A stretch of DNA of 62,231 nucleotides from Bacteroidota bacterium (GTDB taxonomy: Bacteria > Bacteroidota > Bacteroidia > Chitinophagales > Chitinophagaceae). The notes under the pieces were generated by a model. That model was not told the origin of the DNA. It did not search any database and worked only from the letters and a program-made list of their open reading frames with translations. Numbering within the stretch: the stretch's first letter is position 1; each line of letters starts with the position of its first letter. Made by a program: the position numbers and the translations under genes. Shown piece after piece: positions 34,488 to 43,883 of this stretch. Location of the stretch: contig JABDBG010000005.1 in NCBI GenBank assembly GCA_013288745.1, positions 1 to 62,231 on the forward strand, given 5' to 3'.

Positions 34488-35480
34488 TTGGCATTTCTTG
34501 AAATCAAAAATATCAGCAAAAAATTTGGCGATAGTATCGTTTTAAATGATCTGTCTATCAAAATTGAGAAAGGAGATTTCTTTTCTTTTCTTGGCCCGAG
34601 CGGTTGCGGCAAAACCACATTGCTCAGGATTATTGCGGGATTGGAATTTCCTGATGCCGGCCAGATCATTTTGGATGGCGTTGATATCACTAATCTGTCA
34701 CCACAAAAAAGAAATACCGGCATTGTATTTCAAAACTATGCGTTGTTTCCGCATATGACAGTTTTTGAAAACATTGCTTACGGACTTAAAATAAAAAAGA
34801 TCCCGTCTACAGAAATAAATAAACAAGTGGGAGATGTGCTTGAAAAAGTACGTCTCATATATAAGAAGGATCAAAACATTTCATTATTAAGCGGCGGAGA
34901 ACAGCAACGTGTTTCTTTAGCCAGGGCTATCGTAATGCAACCACAATTAATATTATTTGATGAACCATTATCAAACCTTGATTATTCTTTAAGAATAGAA
35001 GCGAGGAACGAGATCAAGCGGTTACAAAATGAAATTGGTATTACCTCTATTTATGTAACACATGATCAATCAGAAGCTTTGTCTTTATCTGATAAGATCG
35101 CAGTATTGCAAAATGGTATTGCTGCGCAGATAGGAACATCAAAGGAAATATATTTTAAACCTGCCAATAAATTTGTTGCAGAATTTGTTGGCCACTATAA
35201 TTTATTTGATAAAGAAAGCTCAGCGGAGCTTTTTAAGTATCCAATTACAGATAATGAAATTGCGGCGGTGTTACCCGAACATTTATCCATTCATAAAACG
35301 ACTGAACTATCCCGTGTAATTATAAAAGATATTTTATTTGCGGGTTCATTTGTTGAATATATCCTAGATCATAAAGAGGTTATTTTTCGGGTGATCTCCA
35401 CAACATCCGATAAGGCATTCACCATTGGTGAAAATGTTGCAGTAGCAGCAACGAGAGAAAATATACAAACGATCATCTAA
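34488..35480 (+). CDS. ABC transporter ATP-binding protein (FbpC/PotA-like)
   Basis: 330 residues from a TTG at 34488; no ATG precedes the conserved EIKNISKKFG. Walker A GPSGCGKTT (36-44), Q-loop FQNYALFPHM, signature LSGGEQQR, Walker B LILFDEPLSNLD and H-loop YVTHDQSEA are all intact. The C-terminal part (about 240-330) is a TOBE-like regulatory region. It energises the importer with the solute-binding protein six bases upstream and the permease two bases downstream. Confidence 0.93.
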   Translation: MAFLEIKNISKKFGDSIVLNDLSIKIEKGDFFSFLGPSGCGKTTLLRIIAGLEFPDAGQIILDGVDITNLSPQKRNTGIVFQNYALFPHMTVFENIAYGLKIKKIPSTEINKQVGDVLEKVRLIYKKDQNISLLSGGEQQRVSLARAIVMQPQLILFDEPLSNLDYSLRIEARNEIKRLQNEIGITSIYVTHDQSEALSLSDKIAVLQNGIAAQIGTSKEIYFKPANKFVAEFVGHYNLFDKESSAELFKYPITDNEIAAVLPEHLSIHKTTELSRVIIKDILFAGSFVEYILDHKEVIFRVISTTSDKAFTIGENVAVAATRENIQTII

Positions 35481-35482
35481 CC

Positions 35483-37129
35483 ATGATAAAAAAATACTCA
35501 ATAGCTAAAATATTATTGACTGTTGCAGTACTGTTCTTTGTTGTGGGCTATATCGTTTATCCGCTTTGCCAGCTATTGATCCAGAGCTTTTCGGAGAAAG
35601 GAACGTATTCACAGCTTTTTGATAAGACTGTTTACACTGCTTGTTTCAATTCTATTTTGCTATCAATCATTAGTGTTATAGGTAGCGCGATCACCGGCGT
35701 TGGCCTGGCGTATATTTTTCAGTATAAAAAGTTCGCATTCAAACCGTTCTTCTCAACCATGGTTTTGTTGCCGATCGCTATACCGCCGATGGTAGGCGTG
35801 ATGTGTTTTTTATTTTTATTAGGTGAGAATGGACTGCTATTAAAACTATTACCTGTTAATGCTTTTAAGTTTGATGGCTGGTTCGCCATTATTGCCTTGC
35901 ATTTATATTCTTTCTATCCGCTGTTCTTTCTTTTTGTAGGTGCGGCATTTAAAAATTTGGATAATAGTATTGTAGAAGCATCTTACACATTAGGTGCTGG
36001 CAAGTTCAAAACTTTTTACAGCGTTATTTTACCACAATTATTGCCATCGTTAATTGGTGCATCACTGCTTACGTTTATGGCAAGTATGGCATCATTCTCC
36101 GCCCCATTTATTTTTGGTGGCGAAACGAGGTTTTTAACAACGGCCATTTATTATGCAAAAATAAATAGCGATAATTCTTATGCCGCAGTATTGTCAATAT
36201 TGTTAACTGTAATATCAATTCTCTTTTTTGCTTTTTTAAATTGGTACCGTAATAAACAACCGCTTACAGGAAGAACGAAAGGTGCTATCAAATCTATTAT
36301 TTCTTTTGACAACAAAAATGTGAGTTATTTATCGTTAAGTATTGTACTCATTTTTTGTATTGCTATTGCTTTACCGATCGTGTCATTATTTATATTGTCG
36401 TTAATTCCAGAAGGTTCATTAATGCAACCTGGGTTGAATTATACATATAGCTTAAATAACTTTAAAAATATATTTATTGATAATGATGCCTTGCAGCCTT
36501 TTATCAATAGTATAGAAAGTTCGGTGATTGCCATTGTGCTTACATTGATGATCGGGTTAGCTGTTGCGTACATTATCAGGGGCAAGAAAAATGTTTTTAA
36601 ATCTTTGGTAGAAATAATTATTGCATTACCCTACGGAATTCCGGGAACAGTAATAGCGATCTGTTTAATTCTCAGTTTTAACTCGCCTAACTTATTTTCT
36701 TTCCATACTATTTTGGTCGGCACATTTTGGATATTGCCCGTTGCTTATGCAGTAAGAAATATTCCTATTTTGTCTCAGGCAGTAATGGCAGGCCTGCATG
36801 CTATCGATCCATCTATTGAAGAAGCTTCTGCAACTTTAGGGGCTACTAATTTTAAAACCTGGCGCTCTATCACATTGCCGTTGATTTACCCGTCTATTTT
36901 ACAGGGCTCATTACTTGTTTTTATAAATTCATTCGGAGAGTTTGTGGCAACTATTTTATTGTACAATTATTCTACTAAAACAATTTCTGTAGAAGTGTAT
37001 TCGCAATTGCGGTTGTATAACGATGGTATCGCGGCAGCGTATGGCGTTATTATATTTTTGATAATTCTTTTGATAGTCTTCCTTTCAAGAAGAGCGCTCA
37101 ACAGGTTTGCAACTATAAATAATTTATAA
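35483..37129 (+). CDS. ABC transporter permease (FbpB-like, fused double permease)
   Basis: 548 residues with about twelve helices. It is two permease halves in one chain, as in FbpB/ThiP. Each half has an EAA-type cytoplasmic loop: EASYTLGAGKFKTFYSVILPQ (first), EEASATLGATNFKTWRSITLP (second). These loops contact the ATPase. The fold fits iron(III)- or thiamine-type importers; the substrate is not determined. It is the last gene of the operon with the PIG-L, solute-binding and ATPase genes. asnB follows after 52 bases. Confidence 0.92.
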   Translation: MIKKYSIAKILLTVAVLFFVVGYIVYPLCQLLIQSFSEKGTYSQLFDKTVYTACFNSILLSIISVIGSAITGVGLAYIFQYKKFAFKPFFSTMVLLPIAIPPMVGVMCFLFLLGENGLLLKLLPVNAFKFDGWFAIIALHLYSFYPLFFLFVGAAFKNLDNSIVEASYTLGAGKFKTFYSVILPQLLPSLIGASLLTFMASMASFSAPFIFGGETRFLTTAIYYAKINSDNSYAAVLSILLTVISILFFAFLNWYRNKQPLTGRTKGAIKSIISFDNKNVSYLSLSIVLIFCIAIALPIVSLFILSLIPEGSLMQPGLNYTYSLNNFKNIFIDNDALQPFINSIESSVIAIVLTLMIGLAVAYIIRGKKNVFKSLVEIIIALPYGIPGTVIAICLILSFNSPNLFSFHTILVGTFWILPVAYAVRNIPILSQAVMAGLHAIDPSIEEASATLGATNFKTWRSITLPLIYPSILQGSLLVFINSFGEFVATILLYNYSTKTISVEVYSQLRLYNDGIAAAYGVIIFLIILLIVFLSRRALNRFATINNL

Positions 37130-37181
37130 TATTTTTTTCACCTAGATAGCATCACCGGATTTTTTAAGGATATTTACAACT

Positions 37182-39053
37182 ATGTGTGGAATAGCAGGTA
37201 TCATAAAGTATAACCAAGACTTCCAAACCTTTGGCAGATCTGAGATGTTGTTTCAGGTTCGTACAATGGCGGATGCTATTCGACACCGTGGGCCAGATGG
37301 CGAAGGCTATTGGGCAAGCCAGAATGCTTCTGTAGGTTTTGGGCACAGGCGGCTTTCTGTTATCGACCTTACCGAAGGTGCAGCTCAACCGATGCATTAC
37401 CTGGAGCGATACACGATCGTTTATAATGGAGAAATATATAATTACATCGAATTAAGAGATCACCTGCATAAAAGAGGATATGATTTTAAAACAAGGTCTG
37501 ATATTGAAGTGATCCTAGCTGCGTATGACCATTGGAAAGAAAAATGTATGGAGCATTTTGATGGGATGTTCTCTTTTGCTATCTGGGATGAAAAAGAACA
37601 AACATTATTTGCTGCGCGCGATCGTTTTGGTGAAAAACCCTTTTATTATTATGCGGATGATGCCCATTTTATTTTTGCCAGTGAAATGAAAGCGCTGTGG
37701 GCTGTAGGCGTTCCGAAAAATATTGATGATAAAATGTTATTGAATTATGTCACTATCGGGCATCTTCAAAACCCTGCCGATAAGGCACAAACTTTTTTTG
37801 AAGATATTCGTTCACTTCCCGCCGCTCATTATTTACTGTTATCAAAGTCTACACGAAAAATTGTTATAAAACGCTATTGGGATATTGATGCGGCAAAAAA
37901 TATTTCTATCACAGAAACAGAAGCGGTCGAAAAATTAACTTCCCTGCTAACAAATTCAGTTAAAAGAAGATTGCGTAGTGATGTTGATTTTGGCACAAGC
38001 TTAAGCGGTGGCTTAGACAGTTCCTCTATTTTATCCTTAATAAATTATTTAAAAGGAGACACTAAGGTCACTAAAACTTTCTCTGCTGTTTTTCCCGGTT
38101 TTGAAAAAGATGAATCGCCGTTCATTCAAACCATAGTTGACAAATTTAAAACAGATAATTTCAAGATCGAACCAACAATTGATGATCTCATCAATGACCT
38201 GGAAAAAGTTTGTTATCACCAGGAAGAACCATTTTCATCCTCAAGCATTTACATTCAGTACAAAGTATTTGAGCTGGCAAAACAAAACAATATAAAAGTA
38301 TTATTAGATGGGCAAGGTGCTGATGAAACGCTCGCAGGCTATCATAAATATTATCATTGGTACCTGCAGCAATTAGCTACTCGCGGAAAATTTGGCCAGA
38401 TACATCGCGAAAGAAGATCCATAGCAGATAAAAATATCTCTGTCGATTGGGGCATGAAAAATTATATGGCGGCCTACTTCTATCCGCATACCGCTGTTTT
38501 TTTAGAAAGAAAAGAATATAATAAGATCATTAAAAGTAAAGATATCAATCCTGATTTTGTTGCTGCCTTGCATGGCAGAGAATGGGAAGGCATTAGAAAA
38601 TCGAGCATTAATAAATTAAGCGATATCCTTTATTTCAATACAATGGAATTGGGGCTGGAAGAATTGTTACGCTTCGCGGATAGAAACTCAATGGCACACG
38701 GAACAGAAGTGAGGCTTCCATTTTTAAATCATAGATTAGTGGAATTTGTTTTTTCACTACCTGCAAATTTTAAGATACGTGATGGTTGGACAAAATGGAT
38801 ATTAAGACAAGCAATGAACAAAAAATTGCCCGACGAGATCGTTTGGCGGAAAGATAAGGTTGGGTATGAATCACCTCAACAAAAATGGATGAGCGACCCC
38901 AAGCTGCAGGAATATATTCACGAATCGAAAAGAAAACTGGTCGATAAAGGATTATTACAGCAAAACCTTTTAAATAAAAAAATTCTTCCTTTACCAGCGT
39001 ACGATACCGATAATTTTGATTGGCGGTATTTAATTGCTGCACAACTGCTTTAA
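37182..39053 (+). CDS. asnB: Asparagine synthase (glutamine-hydrolysing)
   Basis: 623 residues. Class II glutaminase domain with the N-terminal nucleophile Cys2 (MCGIAGI) and RHRGPDGEG; synthetase domain with PP-loop SGGLDSS (275-281). AsnB makes asparagine from aspartate, ATP and glutamine ammonia. Longer relatives in polysaccharide clusters transfer amide groups to sugars, but nothing here suggests that. No signal peptide, so Cys2 becomes the N-terminus after Met removal. The gene is followed by a cystathionine gamma-synthase/lyase 33 bases on. Confidence 0.92.
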   Translation: MCGIAGIIKYNQDFQTFGRSEMLFQVRTMADAIRHRGPDGEGYWASQNASVGFGHRRLSVIDLTEGAAQPMHYLERYTIVYNGEIYNYIELRDHLHKRGYDFKTRSDIEVILAAYDHWKEKCMEHFDGMFSFAIWDEKEQTLFAARDRFGEKPFYYYADDAHFIFASEMKALWAVGVPKNIDDKMLLNYVTIGHLQNPADKAQTFFEDIRSLPAAHYLLLSKSTRKIVIKRYWDIDAAKNISITETEAVEKLTSLLTNSVKRRLRSDVDFGTSLSGGLDSSSILSLINYLKGDTKVTKTFSAVFPGFEKDESPFIQTIVDKFKTDNFKIEPTIDDLINDLEKVCYHQEEPFSSSSIYIQYKVFELAKQNNIKVLLDGQGADETLAGYHKYYHWYLQQLATRGKFGQIHRERRSIADKNISVDWGMKNYMAAYFYPHTAVFLERKEYNKIIKSKDINPDFVAALHGREWEGIRKSSINKLSDILYFNTMELGLEELLRFADRNSMAHGTEVRLPFLNHRLVEFVFSLPANFKIRDGWTKWILRQAMNKKLPDEIVWRKDKVGYESPQQKWMSDPKLQEYIHESKRKLVDKGLLQQNLLNKKILPLPAYDTDNFDWRYLIAAQLL

Positions 39054-39085
39054 AAATTGCATCTTTGCATTCTCAATTTTTTTCT

Positions 39086-40225
39086 ATGAAGTTAGCCACT
39101 AAGATCATTCATGCCGGTGCAGAACCGGATCCAAGTACAGGAGCGATCATGACACCTATTTATCAAACATCTACCTATGTTCAATCTGCCCCCGGCGTTA
39201 ATAAAGGATACGAATATGCCCGTAGTCAAAATCCAACACGTAAAGCTTTGGAAGAAGCATTTGCGGTGATTGAAAATGGAAAACACGGATTGGCTTTTAG
39301 CAGTGGTGTTGCGGCAACAGATGCAGTTATTAAATTATTAAGTAGCGGCGATGAAGTAATTGCAGGAAGCGATATGTATGGTGGTACCTACCGTTTATTC
39401 ACTAAAGTATTCGAGAGGTTCGGAGTTAAATTTATTTTTGTTGATACGGCAGATGTAAAAAATATTGCCAATGCGGTAACACCGAAAACAAAACTGATCT
39501 GGATTGAAACGCCTACCAATCCCTTAATGAGTATTACGGATATTTCTGCTGTGGCGGCTGTTTCAAAAAAGGCCGGCGCTTTATTATGTGTTGATAATAC
39601 ATTCGCAACACCGTATTTGCAAAATCCTTTAGACCTCGGCGCTGATATCGTAATGCATTCGGCTACAAAATATTTAGGCGGACATAGCGATGTGATACAA
39701 GGCGCTTTAGTAATGAATGATGATGCGCTTAGAGAAAAATTATATTTTATTCAAAAAAGCTGCGGAGCCGTTCCCGGCCCGATGGATTGCTTCTTGGTAT
39801 TGCGCGGTATTAAAACTTTGCATGTAAGAATGAAACAACACAATGAGAACGGCTATGTTGTTGCCCACTTTTTACGCAAACATCCAAAAATTGATAAAGT
39901 ATATTGGTGTGGTTTTCATGATCATCCAAATTATAATATTGCTAAAGTACAAATGCGGGGTTTTGGAGGAATGATGAGCTTTACTTTAAAAGATGATAGT
40001 GTTGAAGCGGCAGTAAAAGTTTTATCGTCTACTAAATTATTCTCTCTGGCAGAAAGTTTAGGGGGGGTAGAATCTTTGATCAATCATCCGGCAAGTATGA
40101 CACACGCTTCTATTCCAAGAGAAGAAAGAATTAAAAATGGTTTAACAGATGGATTGATCAGGCTAAGCGTTGGTATTGAGGATGCGGATGACCTGATCGA
40201 AGATCTAAAACAGGCAATTGGTTAA
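39086..40225 (+). CDS. Cystathionine gamma-synthase/lyase family PLP enzyme
   Basis: 379 residues from ATG 39086; the frame opens earlier inside asnB, but homologues start near MKLATKIIHAGAEPDP. Fold-type I PLP enzyme: TPIYQTSTYVQ, YEYARSQNPTR, PLP lysine K195 in HSATKYLGGHSD, and SLGGVESLINHPA. It belongs to the trans-sulfuration family (MetB/MetC/Cys3); synthase and lyase activity cannot be told apart by eye. A run of seven G at 40063-40069 falls in the conserved Gly-Gly and does not shift the frame. A -7-like CATCTTTG lies at 39060-39067. Confidence 0.92.
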   Translation: MKLATKIIHAGAEPDPSTGAIMTPIYQTSTYVQSAPGVNKGYEYARSQNPTRKALEEAFAVIENGKHGLAFSSGVAATDAVIKLLSSGDEVIAGSDMYGGTYRLFTKVFERFGVKFIFVDTADVKNIANAVTPKTKLIWIETPTNPLMSITDISAVAAVSKKAGALLCVDNTFATPYLQNPLDLGADIVMHSATKYLGGHSDVIQGALVMNDDALREKLYFIQKSCGAVPGPMDCFLVLRGIKTLHVRMKQHNENGYVVAHFLRKHPKIDKVYWCGFHDHPNYNIAKVQMRGFGGMMSFTLKDDSVEAAVKVLSSTKLFSLAESLGGVESLINHPASMTHASIPREERIKNGLTDGLIRLSVGIEDADDLIEDLKQAIG

Positions 40226-40231
40226 TCACCG

Positions 40232-41011
40232 ATGGATCAAAATAAATTAAAAGATTTTTTAGATAGCAAGGTCGATGAATATAATCGGCCTTCTTTTATT
40301 AAGAACGATCCTATTTGCATTCCGCACCAATTCACTAAAAAGCAGGATATAGAAATTGCAGCTTTTTTTGCTTCTATTTTTGCCTGGGGTAACCGTACTA
40401 CCATTATTAATAAAAGCAGGGAGATAATGAATCTTATGGATAATGCCCCGCATGATTTCTGTTTAAATGTTAGCGATACACAATTAAAAAAAGTATTGGG
40501 GTTCAAGCACCGGACTTTTAATGATACAGATCTTTTATACTTCATCGATTTTTTAAAATTTCATTATTCAACAAACGAAACTTTAGAAACTGCCTTTACG
40601 AAATGGATGAGTAAAAAGGACAAGACAACGGAAAATGCACTAAAAGGGTTTTACGAGTACTTTTTTTCTTTGGAAGATGTGCCCGCAAGGACAAGAAAAC
40701 ATATTGCGTCACCGGATAAAAAATCTACCTGCAAAAGGCTCTGTATGTTTTTAAGATGGATGGTGCGGAGTGACAAAATGAACGTAGACTTTGGTATCTG
40801 GAAAAACATTTCTCCGGCACAATTAATTTGCCCGGTAGATGTGCATGTTGCAAAAGTTGCCAAACGTTTTAATATCTTACAACGTACCCAAATTGATTGG
40901 CAGGCGGCCATAGAGCTTACAACTTATTTACGTACTTTAGATAGTAAGGATCCCGTGAAATATGACTTTGCATTATTTGGAATAGGTGTATCTGAACCAA
41001 GATTTGTGTAA
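40232..41011 (+). CDS. TIGR02757 family protein
   Basis: 259 residues. DKVDEYNRPSFIKNDPICIPH-like start, then AAFFASIFAWGNRTTIINKSREIM, and a C-terminal CPVDVHVAKVAKRF, which match the TIGR02757 family, conserved in Bacteroidota and of unknown function. The helical body with a VDVHV motif suggests a distant relation to HhH/endonuclease-III-like folds, but catalytic residues cannot be assigned. It is six bases downstream of the trans-sulfuration enzyme and five upstream of a small conserved protein, so it is probably the middle of a three-gene operon. Confidence 0.82.
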   Translation: MDQNKLKDFLDSKVDEYNRPSFIKNDPICIPHQFTKKQDIEIAAFFASIFAWGNRTTIINKSREIMNLMDNAPHDFCLNVSDTQLKKVLGFKHRTFNDTDLLYFIDFLKFHYSTNETLETAFTKWMSKKDKTTENALKGFYEYFFSLEDVPARTRKHIASPDKKSTCKRLCMFLRWMVRSDKMNVDFGIWKNISPAQLICPVDVHVAKVAKRFNILQRTQIDWQAAIELTTYLRTLDSKDPVKYDFALFGIGVSEPRFV

Positions 41012-41016
41012 TTCGT

Positions 41017-41337
41017 ATGGATAAACAGCTAATAGAAAATATCAGAAAGGATATGGCAATTGTATTGCCTGATAAAATTTCTTTGGTGGAACTTGAAGAA
41101 CTCTTAACGATCTATGCTAATCAGCTTATTCAAAAAGATTTTCAAAAATTAGTCACACTTTTATATCGTATTGATGTCAGCGAAGCGAAGCTTAAATATT
41201 TATTGCAATTACAGCGAGATGAAAATGCGGGCAATATCATTGCAAAACTTATCATCGAAAGGCAAGTAGAAAAGATGAAAAGCAGGCAACAATTCAGTAA
41301 ACAGAATGATGATATTTCTGAAGACGAAAAATGGTAG
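41017..41337 (+). CDS. Small conserved helical protein of unknown function
   Basis: 106 residues, predicted mostly alpha-helical and highly charged, with no signal peptide, membrane segment or cysteine. It starts five bases after the TIGR02757 stop and ends directly against the stop of the convergent MG2 protein gene (41337/41338). No family was recognised with certainty. The body (ISLVELEELLTIYANQLI) and acidic tail (DDISEDEKW) read like a real cytoplasmic protein. Reality is supported by tight operon spacing. Confidence 0.65.
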   Translation: MDKQLIENIRKDMAIVLPDKISLVELEELLTIYANQLIQKDFQKLVTLLYRIDVSEAKLKYLLQLQRDENAGNIIAKLIIERQVEKMKSRQQFSKQNDDISEDEKW

Positions 41338-43788
41338 TTACTCAAAAACCTTTTCTTCTCTTGTTAATTGACCCATTTCATTAATTCCTTCAATCACTAC
41401 TCTTATCTTTTTGCAGTTATCGCTATTATAAAAAGGAATGGTTATCCTGCGCGTAGTCTTATCCATTATTAAAAAAGGATTCCAGTAAAGTGTAGAACGG
41501 TAATCATTTAATTGTGGAGTAGAATTCGCTGAGTAATCAGGAGAATAGAATTCTTTTATCGCTGAATATCCATTGATCAAGGCAAAATCTAATCCTTGAG
41601 CAGTTGAAGTGATATCATTACCATTTTTTGTATACACTGCAATAGCACCTCCCGCACCACCACTTGAGCTAGAAATAGTTCCGGCTCCGGAATTACTACT
41701 ACCAACTGAAGGTGCTCCAAAATCACCTAAGAAAGGAGGCCGAAAAACTTTTATCATTGCTACATCATTCATCGAAATTGATTTAAGTTCATTGATATCG
41801 GCAGCCATTTGATTTAAATAAAGGCTAGTAGTACTACCTCGCCAAGATATCGAACCCGGATCAATAAGATATACTTGCAATCCAGCAACTTTTCCTTGCA
41901 AATAAGTTAAAACATCAGGTGCTGATTTTGCAAATTCATTATCCTGGTTAATAAAAGAGATATCGTCACCGCCACTGAAAAAGCCGGATGTATATTCATC
42001 ATCCATTTTCTCTTGAATTGTTTTTTGCCTTGTAGTTACTGTTACCTCTTTTAATGTCTTTACTGTTCCGGCAAAAAAATCTTGTCGCAGTAAATTAGTT
42101 TTTATTTTATTTTTCCTTGCAGTACTGCTGTCCGGTTCTAAAACTGTGTTCGATGAAAAAGAAAAAACTGCCGGTGGTTGTACATAACTCTTATCAAATA
42201 AAATACTTGCAATAGAAGTCAGCTTTTTATCCTTGTCATTATTGAATTGATAGAACAAGTGCGCTGTATCGAAAAAAGAAACGCCATCTGCTTTAAACGT
42301 TCCATCTTTATTAATAGGAAGGGATAATATTTTTGATCCACTTCCCTTGGCTTTTAAAATGCCCGTCAATTCTTGTCCTGCCAATAGATTTTTTGTTAAG
42401 CCGTATACTTCCCCTTTGATAGAAAGATAATGCTCGGGTAAATAATTTATCTGCGGCCACTTATTTGCTAATAGATCTTCCCATTTAAATCTTCTCCAGC
42501 CATTGGTCATCATTACAAGATCTAATTGTTGTTTAATAGAATCTTCATCGCTGGAAAAATAATAGTCAGGGTTGTATACGGAGCCTTTGATATCACTGGT
42601 AAGTAATAGATTCGAAAAAATATTTTCTTCTCTTTCGGGCTGCTGAGGATTTAAACTTTCATCAGTAACAGCGATAGAAAGATTGCTGATAAGGCTTCCG
42701 CCTACATCTACCTGTAAAGTATTGTGCCCGCGTTTCGTAATATTTTTTTCTATTGCATGCAGATCAGTAATAAAATAATAATTAGCATGATTGATAAAAA
42801 CGATCCTTTCAGCAACTGGTAGCTGCGCAGCATTAAAAACTGTTAACTGAACAACACCATCAGGTAGACTATCAGTAGGTATAGATGCAGTGACAGTAGT
42901 TTTTCTACTCATATTTACTATCGCACTGTATAATAATTGTTGTTGCATTTGGGCTACTACATAATAAGAAGTAAAATCAGAACTAGCGCTATCCGGCCTG
43001 GTTAATGTAAATGAAATAGAACTTGTAGAATTATTTACAGATAAACCAACACCTTCTGTTTTTGCATCTGGCAAAGGTGTTTCATGCGGCAATCCTTTTT
43101 TATCTTTCCATACTGCTTTATAAGCTACGCCCCGCTGTGGTGTAAAAGAAAAGTAACCCATGCCATCATGCATAGACGAAAAAGAAGCTATCTTATTTCC
43201 TTTATCGTTTAATATGTTTCCGGTTACAGTAAAAGGTGTCCCATCTTGATCATTTGCTTTAAATGCCACGCGGGAATTAACGCTCAGGATCAAATCTCCT
43301 CCTTCAGGAAAAAAATGTAGACTATAAGATGAAATGATCATTGGTTTTTTAACAACATGAGATGAGTTAATGATTCGAATAGGCTTAACATATAATAAAG
43401 ACGAATCAAAATTCAACATCCATGCGGTGTAAGCACGAACGTATAATAATGTGTTGCTTAAAGTATCCGGAAGATCAAAACTAGAAGAAGCGCCTGCTTC
43501 TATAACGGGCATTACTTTTCTTTGTAATATTTTTCCTTTTGTATCTATTAATTCTGCGTAAATATTTTTACTTATTAAAGATGGCAAGTTGCCTGAAGTA
43601 AGATAAGCTTTGAACCAGATCGTTTCTCCAGGATTATAATAGGGCCGGTCGAAATGCAGGTATATTTTTTCCTGCGGATAAGCAGAGTCTAATTTATTTA
43701 ATAAAGAATCTAAGCGTTGCGCAAAAATACTTTGCGTGGTAATTACAAGGATAAGAAAGAAGGATAATTTTAAAAAAAGGCCTTTCAT
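41338..43788 (-). CDS. Exported MG2-like/TonB-plug envelope protein
   Basis: 816 residues. A signal peptide (1-23, IFAQ) is followed by an MG2-like domain (YLHFDRPYYNPGETIWFKAY, about 43-62), macroglobulin-type beta domains, then near 640-730 a TonB-receptor plug-like segment (VLTYLQGKVAGLQVYL, with a Gly/Ser-rich loop ending AVYTKNG). There is no 22-strand barrel, so it is not a full TonB receptor. Such proteins are common and uncharacterised in Bacteroidota; a role in surface binding or protein capture is inference only. It stands alone and abuts the preceding convergent gene with no gap. Confidence 0.78.
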   Translation of the reverse strand: MKGLFLKLSFFLILVITTQSIFAQRLDSLLNKLDSAYPQEKIYLHFDRPYYNPGETIWFKAYLTSGNLPSLISKNIYAELIDTKGKILQRKVMPVIEAGASSSFDLPDTLSNTLLYVRAYTAWMLNFDSSLLYVKPIRIINSSHVVKKPMIISSYSLHFFPEGGDLILSVNSRVAFKANDQDGTPFTVTGNILNDKGNKIASFSSMHDGMGYFSFTPQRGVAYKAVWKDKKGLPHETPLPDAKTEGVGLSVNNSTSSISFTLTRPDSASSDFTSYYVVAQMQQQLLYSAIVNMSRKTTVTASIPTDSLPDGVVQLTVFNAAQLPVAERIVFINHANYYFITDLHAIEKNITKRGHNTLQVDVGGSLISNLSIAVTDESLNPQQPEREENIFSNLLLTSDIKGSVYNPDYYFSSDEDSIKQQLDLVMMTNGWRRFKWEDLLANKWPQINYLPEHYLSIKGEVYGLTKNLLAGQELTGILKAKGSGSKILSLPINKDGTFKADGVSFFDTAHLFYQFNNDKDKKLTSIASILFDKSYVQPPAVFSFSSNTVLEPDSSTARKNKIKTNLLRQDFFAGTVKTLKEVTVTTRQKTIQEKMDDEYTSGFFSGGDDISFINQDNEFAKSAPDVLTYLQGKVAGLQVYLIDPGSISWRGSTTSLYLNQMAADINELKSISMNDVAMIKVFRPPFLGDFGAPSVGSSNSGAGTISSSSGGAGGAIAVYTKNGNDITSTAQGLDFALINGYSAIKEFYSPDYSANSTPQLNDYRSTLYWNPFLIMDKTTRRITIPFYNSDNCKKIRVVIEGINEMGQLTREEKVFE

Positions 43789-43883
43789 CAGTATGTTATT
43801 TCAATGTTTATGAATAACAAAATACGCCAATGTTTGCGTATAATAATATTAATGGTATGCTAAAGCTTATATTTTAAAAATGC

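Noticed and set aside
40063-40069. Run of seven G in the cystathionine gamma-synthase/lyase gene as a possible frameshift
   Set aside because: The frame continues through the conserved SLGGVESLINH motif without a break.
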